Positions 1-5,864 of a DNA stretch of 6,718 nt are shown one piece after another. Under the pieces are notes generated by a model. It ran no database searches, had not been told where the DNA came from, and saw only the letters and a list, made by a program, of their open reading frames with translations. Made by a program: the position numbers and the translations under genes. Numbering within the stretch: the stretch's first letter is position 1; each line of letters starts with the position of its first letter. This DNA is from JAUWVG01 sp964633715 (GTDB taxonomy: Bacteria > Acidobacteriota > Aminicenantia > Aminicenantales > Aminicenantaceae), in assembly GCA_964633715.1 (NCBI GenBank), contig CAZWHQ010000098.1, forward strand, positions 1-6,718, read 5' to 3'.

Positions 1-9
1 TGGACAAAA

Positions 10-60
10 ATGTGAGTAAAGCACGGTAAGTACAAAAACCAAATTCTTATGAACTCACAT
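10..60. repeat. 8-bp inverted repeat around the PadR stop codon
   Basis: ATGTGAGT at 10-17 and ACTCACAT at 53-60 are perfect reverse complements separated by 35 nt. The second arm covers the last codons and stop of the PadR gene. It could fold in the mRNA 3' end, but the loop is long and no U-tract follows, so I do not call a terminator. The remaining bases 1-54 hold nothing else I can recognise. Confidence 0.3.
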
Positions 61-345
61 CCGGGCGTTTTGACGGCTCAAATCCTCCAGGGCCTTGTAT
101 CCTTTTTTTGTCAACTTGTAGTATTTGATCGGCTTTCCAATTAGAGGAAAATTTGGTTTTTTCACATAAGAGTCGAGAAATCCATTGATAAGCAGCCTGT
201 TAAGCGGGGCATAGATTGTGCCAACGGAGTAATATTTTCCAGTGTATGTTTTTATCTGCTCCCGGATCGGGATCAGATAGGCGTCTCCTTTGAGAAAATG
301 AACGGACAGCAGAACCTGTTCTTCTCTTCGAGTAAGGTTTTCCAT
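55..345 (-). CDS. PadR-family winged-helix transcriptional regulator
   Basis: This is a small DNA-binding protein of 96 residues from the chosen start. The body is a typical PadR winged helix. An N-terminal helix (ENLTRREEQVLLSVHFL) is followed by the recognition-helix region (GKYYSVGTIYAPLNRL) and a wing ending in the hallmark GKPIKYYKLTKKGYKAL. It lacks the long C-terminal helical domain of larger PadR proteins, which fits the short PadR-s2 class. The open frame extends to an ATG at 387. I prefer the ATG at 343-345 because GAGGAG sits 6 nt before it, and because the first 14 codons of the longer frame coincide with a palindrome just 3' of a promoter-like sequence. The gene follows the activator gene on the same strand after 93 nt. 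It probably represses itself and may control the upstream operon. PadR proteins often respond to small aromatic or toxic ligands; the ligand here is unknown. Confidence 0.88.
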   Translation of the reverse strand: MENLTRREEQVLLSVHFLKGDAYLIPIREQIKTYTGKYYSVGTIYAPLNRLLINGFLDSYVKKPNFPLIGKPIKYYKLTKKGYKALEDLSRQNARM

Positions 346-350
346 GACAT

Positions 351-357
351 GCTCCTC
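351..357 (-). promoter_or_regulatory. Ribosome binding site deciding the PadR start
   Basis: The minus strand reads GAGGAGC, followed shortly by the ATG at 343-345. This strong Shine-Dalgarno match is the main reason to start the PadR protein here and not at the in-frame ATG at 387, which has no comparable site. Confidence 0.7.
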
Positions 358-365
358 TGTAGCCA

Positions 366-382
366 CTTCGAATAATTCGAAG
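366..382. promoter_or_regulatory. Palindromic operator candidate 1 (PadR leader)
   Basis: CTTCGAATAATTCGAAG is a perfect 17-bp palindrome with 8-bp arms around a single central base. It lies at about +4 to +20 relative to the start expected from the candidate promoter at 393-421, between that promoter and the ribosome binding site. This is a standard place for a repressor. A near copy lies at 407-423. Confidence 0.6.
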
Positions 383-392
383 TTCATCGCAT

Positions 393-421
393 ATTGAACA
401 CAACCACTTCGAAAAATTCAA
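393..421 (-). promoter_or_regulatory. Candidate promoter for the PadR gene
   Basis: On the minus strand, TTGAAT (416-421) is followed after 17 nt by TTCAAT (393-398). Each hexamer matches 4 of 6 consensus positions and the spacing is optimal. Transcription would begin near 386. The -35 box lies inside the second palindrome-like site. The match is modest, so co-transcription with the upstream operon remains possible; I see no GC-rich terminator between 346 and 438. Confidence 0.4.
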
Positions 422-423
422 AC
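407..423. promoter_or_regulatory. Operator candidate 2, near copy of site 1
   Basis: CTTCGAAAAATTCAAAC matches site 1 at 14 of 17 positions, and the shared stretch extends 5' with CCA in both. The centres are 41 bp apart, close to four helical turns, so two bound dimers would lie on the same DNA face. It overlaps the candidate -35 box. Confidence 0.5.
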
Positions 424-438
424 TTCCTGGATGTTTTT

Positions 439-1212
439 TTATTTTTTATTTTTGGAGGCGAGAAGGGCCGCTCCTAATGCACCTGTGAATTGAGGATTTT
501 TGGCAATTTTGACAGGATATCCCATGGCTCTTTCCAGGGCCGTTTTCATTCCTGGAATGAGAGCGACTCCTCCGGTAAAAATGACGGGTTCAGTAACCTT
601 CCGCCCGGCCATAGACATCAACCTTGAAGCGATGGAGGACTGGACGCCCGCCGCGATATTTTCCGGACTTTCTCCTGAAGCGAGTAGTCCAATTATTTCG
701 GTTTCCGCAAAAACTACACACATGCTGCTGATTGCAGAGGGATTTTCGGCCCTCTTTGCAAATTCTCCCAGTTCTTTGAGATCTATCTCGAGTTGAGTGG
801 AAACGATTTCGAGAAACCTGCCTGTCCCAGCCGCACAGCGGTCATTCATCACAAAATCACGGACACATCCACTGTGGTCCAGTCTGATGAGCTTGCTGTC
901 CTGGCCGCCGATATCGATAATCGTTTGGACTTCGGGGTGGAGGTGAAGGATGCCCTTTGCATGGCATGTGATCTCTGTGACAGTGCTGCCGGCAAAATCA
1001 AGCGCATCCCGTCCATAACCCGTGGCGATGGAAAATTTGATGTCTTTGCGAAAATATCCGGCTTTAGCGAGTGTGCTATAAAGAAGATCGGCAGCCAGGT
1101 CGGCTTGTTTAACTCCCTGGTCCTGGATTCCAAAACCGACAGTGTCCAAATTCTCATCCAGCAGGACCACTTTAATGGCTCTGGATCCCGCATCGATTCC
1201 AGCATAAATCAT
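439..1212 (-). CDS. 2-hydroxyacyl-CoA dehydratase / benzoyl-CoA reductase-type activator ATPase
   Basis: This is a cytoplasmic ATPase of the BadF/BadG/BcrA/BcrD (ASKHA) family. It forms a homodimer with one [4Fe-4S] cluster and uses ATP to deliver a low-potential electron to the dehydratase component. Seen in the 257 residues are phosphate loop 1 GIDAGS (5-10), TGYGRD (64-69), phosphate loop 2 DIGGQDSK (100-107), and NDRCAAGTGRFLE (123-135) with Cys126. CVVFAETE follows with Cys165, and the adenosine motif is TGGVA (213-217). Cys126 and Cys165 sit where the family's cluster ligands are expected. Length is normal for the HgdC/FldI class and no motif is missing. GGAG lies 6 nt before the ATG. 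The start overlaps the stop of the 462-residue subunit by 4 nt (ATGA), so translation is probably coupled. It is the last gene of the operon. HgdC-type is likely, but the exact client enzyme class is not fixed by this protein. Confidence 0.93.
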   Translation of the reverse strand: MIYAGIDAGSRAIKVVLLDENLDTVGFGIQDQGVKQADLAADLLYSTLAKAGYFRKDIKFSIATGYGRDALDFAGSTVTEITCHAKGILHLHPEVQTIIDIGGQDSKLIRLDHSGCVRDFVMNDRCAAGTGRFLEIVSTQLEIDLKELGEFAKRAENPSAISSMCVVFAETEIIGLLASGESPENIAAGVQSSIASRLMSMAGRKVTEPVIFTGGVALIPGMKTALERAMGYPVKIAKNPQFTGALGAALLASKNKK

Positions 1213-2597
1213 TGTTGTCTCCGTTCTCGTGTCACTTCAAAAACAGCCTGAATCCGATTTTTAATCGAGGGGCGAAGGGCATCGCTGACCGGAGGAACCT
1301 CTATCTTAAGCACCGGCAGATTGAGGGTTTTCCGGACTTCTACTGCGATAATGTGCCCTTCATAGGCGCAGTGACTCGCTCCCGGGATTTTAGAGATGAT
1401 GACTGTTTCTGCGCCGAAGCGCTGGATGTCCCGGCAGATTCGGGCGGCCCTATCTCTGGCCGTTCCCACCATGGGATCTGCCAGAGCCATTTGAGCCAAA
1501 GCTTCCAAAGGAGGCAGTTGCGCCGGGATTTCTTCTAAAGCGTGTGTAAATAAATATTCCGTTCCACAGATACGCCCGCCACATTCCTCTATCAAATTCA
1601 TCACTCTGATGTCAGCCACAGGATTGACCCAAAAGATACGGATATCTTCTTTACTGCCGTAGCCAAGGTTGTGTTCGATCCTGTATTTGACTCTTTTTAC
1701 AAGGGATGACAACACCCCGATAGACTCTTCCCGGTCTGAACAGAAATGAATGGCCAGCATTTCCGCGATAAGCATTTCAAGAGCCGGAAGGGGACAGAGT
1801 TCAGCAGTATATGTCAGATATCTCAATTCATCAAGACAACTCCGAAGTTGGTTGGCTGCTTTGATTCCCTCCTCAAGGTGCCTGTTCTCGAGTTTATTTC
1901 CGGAAAGTTCTTCAAGCTTTGTTTTTATATGGGTTATTTGATTATGGACAAACTCGACCTGGGAAACAGGAGCCTGGAATCCACCCGGCAGAGTGGTGGA
2001 TTGTTCGTCGAGATCGGGATGTCGCCTGTGCGGGATCTCCCACCACAAAATAGGATAACCAAGAGCGTTTAGTCTCTGTGCTATGACCGAAAAGTCATCA
2101 CACACCGCTCCGACACTGCAAATGAGATAATCGGGGATGGGAAAATGAGCCTCCGTGACAAATGCTCCCAGCATGGCCCTGACCGGACAGAATGACTCAT
2201 CGATACCGAGGGAATCTGCGATTCCCAACAGTCCGGCGCTCAATTCCATGATACAAGGGATCCACCAGGCTCCGTCCGGATAAAACGCAATCACATTGGG
2301 GAGAGAGTATGCCAATACAGGAATTGTTCCCAGATCCTTCATAGTGCCGACAATGATTTTTCCTTTTTCTCGGGCTTCTTTGAGCCGGTCTTCTTCGGTG
2401 AGGAGAAAGTTCCAAAGGCGCAGGGACTCGATAGAATTGTCGAATTTAAGTTTCCGAAGGCGAAAGTCTCCATCCTCGATATGTCTTTCCAGGGGACCTC
2501 CGTAAGATGGCTCTTCCAATCCTGTTCCTTCATTTTTAAGCTTCCAATACAGGTCGTCCCATTCCTCAAGGGAGATTTGCCTGGGATTGTTTTTCAT
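1209..2597 (-). CDS. 2-hydroxyacyl-CoA dehydratase-type subunit, larger (462 aa), divergent
   Basis: This protein belongs to the HGD-D (BcrB/BcrC/HgdA/HgdB) superfamily. The family binds [4Fe-4S] clusters and carries out one-electron radical dehydration or reduction of CoA thioesters. At 462 residues it is near BcrB/HgdA size. Family-like features are a first domain beginning GKIIVGTMKDLGTIPVLAYSLP (79-100, shown here only as an anchor), FCPVRAMLGAF (Cys137), CSVGAVCDDF (Cys160, Cys166), a second Rossmann-like domain from about 318, and an ending KIPGASHCAYEG (Cys410) with IKNRIQAVFE. Cys137, Cys166 and Cys410 are the best cluster-ligand candidates; there are eleven Cys in total. The usual Asp-rich end (D-x-D then TRIQAF) is replaced by EVPPVSDA and NRIQAVFE, so the protein is divergent. 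It overlaps its neighbours on both sides by ATGA and pairs with the 324-residue subunit. The substrate cannot be deduced. Confidence 0.85.
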   Translation of the reverse strand: MKNNPRQISLEEWDDLYWKLKNEGTGLEEPSYGGPLERHIEDGDFRLRKLKFDNSIESLRLWNFLLTEEDRLKEAREKGKIIVGTMKDLGTIPVLAYSLPNVIAFYPDGAWWIPCIMELSAGLLGIADSLGIDESFCPVRAMLGAFVTEAHFPIPDYLICSVGAVCDDFSVIAQRLNALGYPILWWEIPHRRHPDLDEQSTTLPGGFQAPVSQVEFVHNQITHIKTKLEELSGNKLENRHLEEGIKAANQLRSCLDELRYLTYTAELCPLPALEMLIAEMLAIHFCSDREESIGVLSSLVKRVKYRIEHNLGYGSKEDIRIFWVNPVADIRVMNLIEECGGRICGTEYLFTHALEEIPAQLPPLEALAQMALADPMVGTARDRAARICRDIQRFGAETVIISKIPGASHCAYEGHIIAVEVRKTLNLPVLKIEVPPVSDALRPSIKNRIQAVFEVTRERRQQ

Positions 2598-3568
2598 TGG
2601 AGCGTTTCCATAAAAGCCTGAATCCTGGTCTTAATCCGTGCATAGGGAATATCACCATCCAAATCGATATCCAGGAGAGGAACGTCCACGTATTCTCGAA
2701 GCCGGCCGACTTCTCCATGCCATACATCGCACCATATTCTCCGGACAAGGATAACGCCTTCAACTCCTCTTTCTCTAAAAGTCCTCTTGATCCATTCATA
2801 AAGTTTAATGTTGGGCCGCCGAAAGGCGTCGGGGATAGATTCGAAATAGGCACGTGCGAGTTCTCTGAGAGGATCTGATATGATTTTTTCTCTATCAAAG
2901 GAGGATGGCAGTGTCCTCTCTCCTGTTTCGGTCCCATCGAGAACAACCCTCCCGCCATTTTCTGCAATGATATCAAACAGTTTAAAGTCAGGGGATGTGA
3001 GAGGTCCTCCCAGAAGGGCAATGGGAGTGTCCTCGGATTCTCCTCTGTTTTCATCAGGCTTAGGTTTGATGTGACCTGTTCTGTGAAATTCTGCAATGAT
3101 TTCAGAAAACTCTCTTGCTGAAACGCGATTTCTTTGGGCTTTTAACATAAGGCGGAGTTTTTCGAATTCTCTCATGAACTCTGTGAGTTTGTCTTCGGCA
3201 GGAGAATTTCCGCCGTGTTTTTCAAGGAATCGGCCTAGCCTTTTGAGTTCCATCAAATAAAGATTGTGAGATTCCGGTGTGTTCCAAGTTGCCGGAATAT
3301 TCATAAGAAAGCTCCTCTGTCTCGTCTCTTCCGCTGGGTTTTCGAAACCCCTGCGCATCTGGTCGCACTCTGTTGTGAATACAAACAGAGAAGAGTTGTT
3401 AATTTGACCTGTTTCTTGGATATATCGGGAGACAAAAGGGCATGTTCCTCCGGTGCTGTCCGTTGGATTGTAATCCTGAGATCCCAACAAAACCCGGCTT
3501 GGAGATAATCCGAAAGAGGTTATCCATTCGGCAGGAACATAGGGGCTTGTATAGATAACTTGATTCAC
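2594..3568 (-). CDS. 2-hydroxyacyl-CoA dehydratase-type subunit, smaller (324 aa)
   Basis: This is the partner subunit of the same HGD-D superfamily, near HgdB/BcrC size but short. It starts with YTSPYVPAEWITSFG, the usual first strand and helix. GGTCPFVSRYI follows with Cys43, then FTTECDQMRRGFE with Cys68. The middle is helical (about 100-168). The second domain runs from IALLGGPLTSPDF (183-195), and RRIWCDVWHGE carries Cys280. The canonical end DIDLDGDIPYARIKTRIQAFME follows (300-321). The three cysteines match the three protein ligands usual for one [4Fe-4S] cluster per subunit, the fourth site being open to water or substrate. The start codon is GTG (3566-3568). It lies 11 nt after the methyltransferase stop, with no clear Shine-Dalgarno sequence, so expression may depend on ribosomes arriving from the upstream gene. 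The enzyme should act in the cytoplasm with the 462-residue subunit and be activated by the 257-residue ATPase. Confidence 0.9.
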   Translation of the reverse strand: MNQVIYTSPYVPAEWITSFGLSPSRVLLGSQDYNPTDSTGGTCPFVSRYIQETGQINNSSLFVFTTECDQMRRGFENPAEETRQRSFLMNIPATWNTPESHNLYLMELKRLGRFLEKHGGNSPAEDKLTEFMREFEKLRLMLKAQRNRVSAREFSEIIAEFHRTGHIKPKPDENRGESEDTPIALLGGPLTSPDFKLFDIIAENGGRVVLDGTETGERTLPSSFDREKIISDPLRELARAYFESIPDAFRRPNIKLYEWIKRTFRERGVEGVILVRRIWCDVWHGEVGRLREYVDVPLLDIDLDGDIPYARIKTRIQAFMETLQ

Positions 3569-3579
3569 AGGAATAGTTG

Positions 3580-4383
3580 TTATTCTTTTCTCGCGACAAA
3601 ACGGCTCTGGGCGATTTTGCCTTCATGCGCCAATCCCTGCATAAAGACCATTTCCTGGGCCATTGCCTTCATCATGTCTCCGTCAAAAGCAATGATTTTC
3701 AGGGCATCATACGTCAGCTGCTTATTCAGCATGTCAAGATACAAATCCACGTGAGGTGCAAATTGACCGGTGTCCTCAGCGGCAAGAATATTGCAGCTGT
3801 TATGTTCGAGCAGGTCTTTATAGCCTTGGATATCCAGGATATTCGGGAATTTCATGAACTTGAGAAACCGTTCCGCTTCTTCAGCGGATAAACCGGCAGG
3901 TCCTTCTACCCAGTCAGTAAAGGCAATCGTTCCACCGGTTTTAACCAGGCGAGCTGCTTCAGAGATAAGTTTTTCTTTGTCTTCAACATAACACCAGGCG
4001 TCCTCTCCCCATACAAAATCTGCTTCCTCTTCCGGGAGGCCGCTGGATAAAACATCGGCCAGAACAAAACGAATGCGGTCGGATAAACCTTCCTCGGTCT
4101 TAAGTTTTTTACCGCGAGTAACAACCGTTTCCGTTGCGTCAACACCTATCATTGAGGCAACATTTCTAAAACGAACTAAAAATCTCATGCCTGCACCATT
4201 GCAGCAGCAGAAATCGACTCCTTTGGATCCCTCTCTAATACCGGCTTTTTCGGCGAGTGCCATGGATGAAGAAAATCCGCCTATATGGATCTGTTCTCCC
4301 ATGATAAGTTCCCAGAGATTGCCTTCAGGCCCATCGTAAACAGCTTGAACATCCTCCAAACTAATTCCTTGGGTCATCTTCAT
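3580..4383 (-). CDS. Class I SAM-dependent methyltransferase
   Basis: This 267-residue methyltransferase has the Rossmann fold. Motif I is GVDFCCCNGAGMRFL, where the usual GxGxG loop appears as CCNGAG. The next acidic strand end is IGVDATETV, the Asp expected to bind the SAM ribose. IRFVLADVL and DFVWGEDAWCYVEDKEKLISEAARLVKTGG-type post motifs follow. The layout from GEDAW onward resembles glycine/sarcosine/dimethylglycine N-methyltransferase-like proteins, but the substrate is not recognisable. The open frame begins at 4449, but I choose the ATG at 4383. GAGGAGAGG lies just before it, and the extra 22 residues would cover the promoter and form a hydrophobic stretch unlike the family. It is the first gene of the operon, 11 nt from the 324-residue dehydratase subunit. 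The close coupling suggests it modifies the substrate, the product or a component of that enzyme system. That is inference. Confidence 0.85.
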   Translation of the reverse strand: MKMTQGISLEDVQAVYDGPEGNLWELIMGEQIHIGGFSSSMALAEKAGIREGSKGVDFCCCNGAGMRFLVRFRNVASMIGVDATETVVTRGKKLKTEEGLSDRIRFVLADVLSSGLPEEEADFVWGEDAWCYVEDKEKLISEAARLVKTGGTIAFTDWVEGPAGLSAEEAERFLKFMKFPNILDIQGYKDLLEHNSCNILAAEDTGQFAPHVDLYLDMLNKQLTYDALKIIAFDGDMMKAMAQEMVFMQGLAHEGKIAQSRFVARKE

Positions 4384-4396
4384 ATACCTCTCCTCT
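4384..4396 (-). promoter_or_regulatory. Ribosome binding site deciding the methyltransferase start
   Basis: The minus strand reads GAGGAGAGGTAT directly before the ATG at 4381-4383. It is the strongest Shine-Dalgarno sequence in the operon and supports the shorter methyltransferase over the frame opening at 4449. Confidence 0.7.
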
Positions 4397-4424
4397 AACT
4401 CTATAAATTCGATGAAAACAATAA

Positions 4425-4453
4425 TATATATCACAAACTCTGAATTCACACAA
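4425..4453 (-). promoter_or_regulatory. Candidate promoter of the methyltransferase-dehydratase operon
   Basis: On the minus strand, TTGTGT (4448-4453) and TATATA (4425-4430) are separated by exactly 17 nt. Transcription would start near 4418, giving a leader of about 35 nt. The surrounding DNA is AT-rich. The -35 box is enclosed by a dyad at 4443-4459. Confidence 0.5.
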
Positions 4454-4459
4454 TGAATT
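4443..4459. promoter_or_regulatory. Operator candidate over the operon -35 box
   Basis: AATTCA at 4443-4448 and TGAATT at 4454-4459 are perfect 6-bp inverted repeats around a 5-bp spacer. The candidate -35 hexamer lies inside the dyad, so a bound dimer would block RNA polymerase. The sequence is not clearly the same as the palindromes in front of the PadR gene, although both are 17 bp and rich in AATTC/GAATT. Confidence 0.4.
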
Positions 4460-4461
4460 AT

Positions 4462-4480
4462 CTTTTTTTATGAAAAAAGG
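4462..4480. terminator. Weak A/T hairpin, possible terminator of the anti-sigma gene
   Basis: A run of T and a run of A flank a short TATG loop, closed by one C-G pair, in the gap between the anti-sigma stop and the methyltransferase promoter. On the minus strand it gives a U-rich stretch followed by an A-rich one. There is no GC-rich stem, so termination would be inefficient at best. Confidence 0.2.
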
Positions 4481-4511
4481 CAGTCAAAAGAGCGGAAGGA
4501 TCTTAAAAAGA

Positions 4512-5048
4512 TTATTGTCGTCGGCCGGGCTCTTTTTTAAAATTAAGATGGGCTCTGAGGTTTTCTGCAGCGGTTATTACTTTTTCTTTCAGATGGTTCC
4601 ACTCCGCATCATAGGGGGACTCGATTTGAGAGGCCAGTTTTTGAAGGGTTCCTTCCGGAAGTGACGATTTCCCAAACGTAAAGAAGGAATTCATTCCGAA
4701 AGAGGGAGAAGGCCCCTGGGAAGGCTGAAAAACAAGGAAAACAGCAAGAATAACCGTAGCCAATGAGATTGAGACGGCTGGTATCAATTTACCTGGCTGT
4801 CTCAGTGTTTGTCTATTATGTTCCACTTTATGGAGGGGCTGTGTTTTTATTTTTTCTTGGAGGAAATCCGGTGTCTCATTCATGATAATATGGGCGTCTT
4901 CGGCGGCTTTTTTTTCTAATGTTTGAGAGAGATTGATAAAATCGCTGCACCCGGTACATCGGTTTGTATGTTGGCGAAGAAATCCGGGAATGGCCTTGTG
5001 CGAATCAAGTGCACCCGATATTAACCATTTAGAAAGTGAACAGATCAT
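4512..5048 (-). CDS. Membrane-anchored zinc-binding anti-sigma factor (ZAS type)
   Basis: This protein of 178 residues is expected to bind and silence the ECF sigma factor encoded just upstream. The N-terminal cytoplasmic part has the exact ZAS signature HxxxCxxC (His27, Cys31, Cys34 in RQHTNRCTGCSDF). A single hydrophobic segment follows at about 88-107 (LIPAVSISLATVILAVFLVF). The remaining 70 residues would lie outside the membrane as a sensor domain I do not recognise. Its start overlaps the sigma stop by 4 nt (ATGA), and a purine-rich GGGAG/GAGG stretch precedes it. The gene has no stops or frameshifts. It appears intact although its partner sigma gene has lost its 5' end, so it is probably an orphan or in early decay. 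Downstream lies the methyltransferase operon, with its own promoter candidate. Confidence 0.8.
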   Translation of the reverse strand: MICSLSKWLISGALDSHKAIPGFLRQHTNRCTGCSDFINLSQTLEKKAAEDAHIIMNETPDFLQEKIKTQPLHKVEHNRQTLRQPGKLIPAVSISLATVILAVFLVFQPSQGPSPSFGMNSFFTFGKSSLPEGTLQKLASQIESPYDAEWNHLKEKVITAAENLRAHLNFKKEPGRRQ

Positions 5049-5485
5049 CCTCTATTCTCCCTGTAAAGCATATTTAGCCCTTCCGGATTGGGCTGGATAA
5101 GATTTCGCCTGAACTCGGGGTCTTCCTGGAACTGTTTTCCAAGATTAAGGCGGGCCCTGTGAAGCAGGATGCGGGCTGCGGTATGAGATTTTTTCATAAT
5201 ACCTGCGATTTCTTTTAAAGACAGTTCTTCAACATAGCGCAGCCAGAGGTTTTCGTACTGATTGTCTTTGAGTTTCCGGGCTAATTTCCACATATTCTGA
5301 TTCTGTGTTTCCTGGATCAGTGTATCTGCAGGATCTGTATCATAATTCGTTTGAACCATTACTCCTTGGAAAGTTTTGCTTTTCTTGGATCGGTAGTGGC
5401 TGATGGCTTGTCTGTTGACTGCCGTATAAATCCAGGTCGAGAATTTCCATTGGGGATCATATCGAAAAATGTTTTTATATAGTTT
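5045..5485 (-). pseudogene. ECF RNA polymerase sigma factor, N-terminally truncated by an IS
   Basis: The last 146 residues of a sigma-70 family ECF factor are present. The start is KLYKNIFRYDPQWKFSTW, where the family normally has the QETFLKLY context. Regions 2.3-2.4 are visible (FSTWIYTAVNRQAISHYRS, 15-33), as is a normal region 4 with its helix-turn-helix (LSLKEIAGIMKKSHTAAR, 88-105). Missing are about 45-55 residues covering regions 2.1 and most of 2.2, which contact the core polymerase. Directly upstream is IS4-family DNA. The reading frame continues a few codons into the IS (TTG at 5507-5509, GTG at 5486-5488), so a shortened protein could be made, but no ribosome binding site is seen. 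It overlaps the anti-sigma gene by 4 nt. No matching N-terminal half appears elsewhere in the window. Confidence 0.8.
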
Positions 5486-5845
5486 CACTAGTGTCCGATT
5501 ATAAATCAAATAATTTCAATTGTTTACGAGAATCGTAATCGAAAGTTTGTAATGAAGTGTCCGTAAGTAATTGATAAATAGGGACTTGCTCAAAAAGCGA
5601 CACGCTAAAAATTTGCAAAATTGTGTAGAGATTCAACTCTATTTTTTCCATTTTTCTAATAATTGCAATCATGACATAGATGCTTATCGCAATCCATATC
5701 TGGGTTTTCACTGCATTTGGTGAGGTCCCGAAGAAGCTTTTTATTTTCAAATGCTGTTTTATCCACTTGAAAAACAATTCCACTTTCCAGCGGTTACGAT
5801 ATAATTCTGCTACAGTAAGTGCCGGAATGTCAATATTGTTCGAAT
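5486..5845 (-). mobile_element. 3' remnant of an IS4-family insertion sequence
   Basis: The element runs from its transposase 3' end into the sigma gene. I place the end at CACTAGTGTCCG (5486-5497) because the sigma homology begins at the next codon and because the transposase stop (5499-5501) lies only a few bases inside. CACTAGTG is itself an 8-bp palindrome. The opposite end and the 5' two-thirds of the element are absent. No matching terminal repeat was found up to 6718, so target duplication cannot be checked. Confidence 0.65.
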
Positions 5846-5864
5846 GCCTTTTTAGGAGTGACAA
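5499..5864 (-). pseudogene. IS4-family DDE transposase, C-terminal fragment
   Basis: The frame of 121 codons contains the C-terminal part of an IS4 transposase. Homology is clear from NNIDIPALTVAELYRNRW onward (codon 9, near 5840). The family signature Y-x2-R-x3-E-x6-K is complete at Tyr22, Arg25, Glu29 and Lys36, so the catalytic Glu is kept. The protein ends with the common QLKLFDL tail. The two catalytic Asp residues and the whole N-terminal domain are missing; a full protein would be roughly three times longer. The frame formally opens at a TTG (5862-5864) inside unrelated sequence, with an in-frame TAA just upstream at 5877-5879. It cannot support transposition by itself. Confidence 0.85.

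Noticed and set aside
424..460. An intrinsic terminator after the activator gene
   Set aside because: The run of T is on the plus strand, so the minus-strand transcript would be A-rich here, and there is no GC stem.
793..1251. A 152-codon plus-strand frame opposite the activator gene
   Set aside because: It is antisense to a gene with full family motifs and has no recognisable domain, so it is a shadow of that gene.
2566..3096. A 176-codon minus-strand frame within the smaller dehydratase subunit
   Set aside because: It lies in another frame of a well supported gene and shows no family pattern.
439..4383. A double-cubane cluster protein system (YjiM/YjiL type)
   Set aside because: Those systems use one type of catalytic subunit. 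Here two distinct subunits of different length are encoded, and the smaller one has only three candidate ligand cysteines.
5499..5864. An intact 121-residue transposase gene
   Set aside because: The frame opens at a TTG in sequence unrelated to IS4 transposases and lacks both catalytic Asp residues, so it is a fragment.
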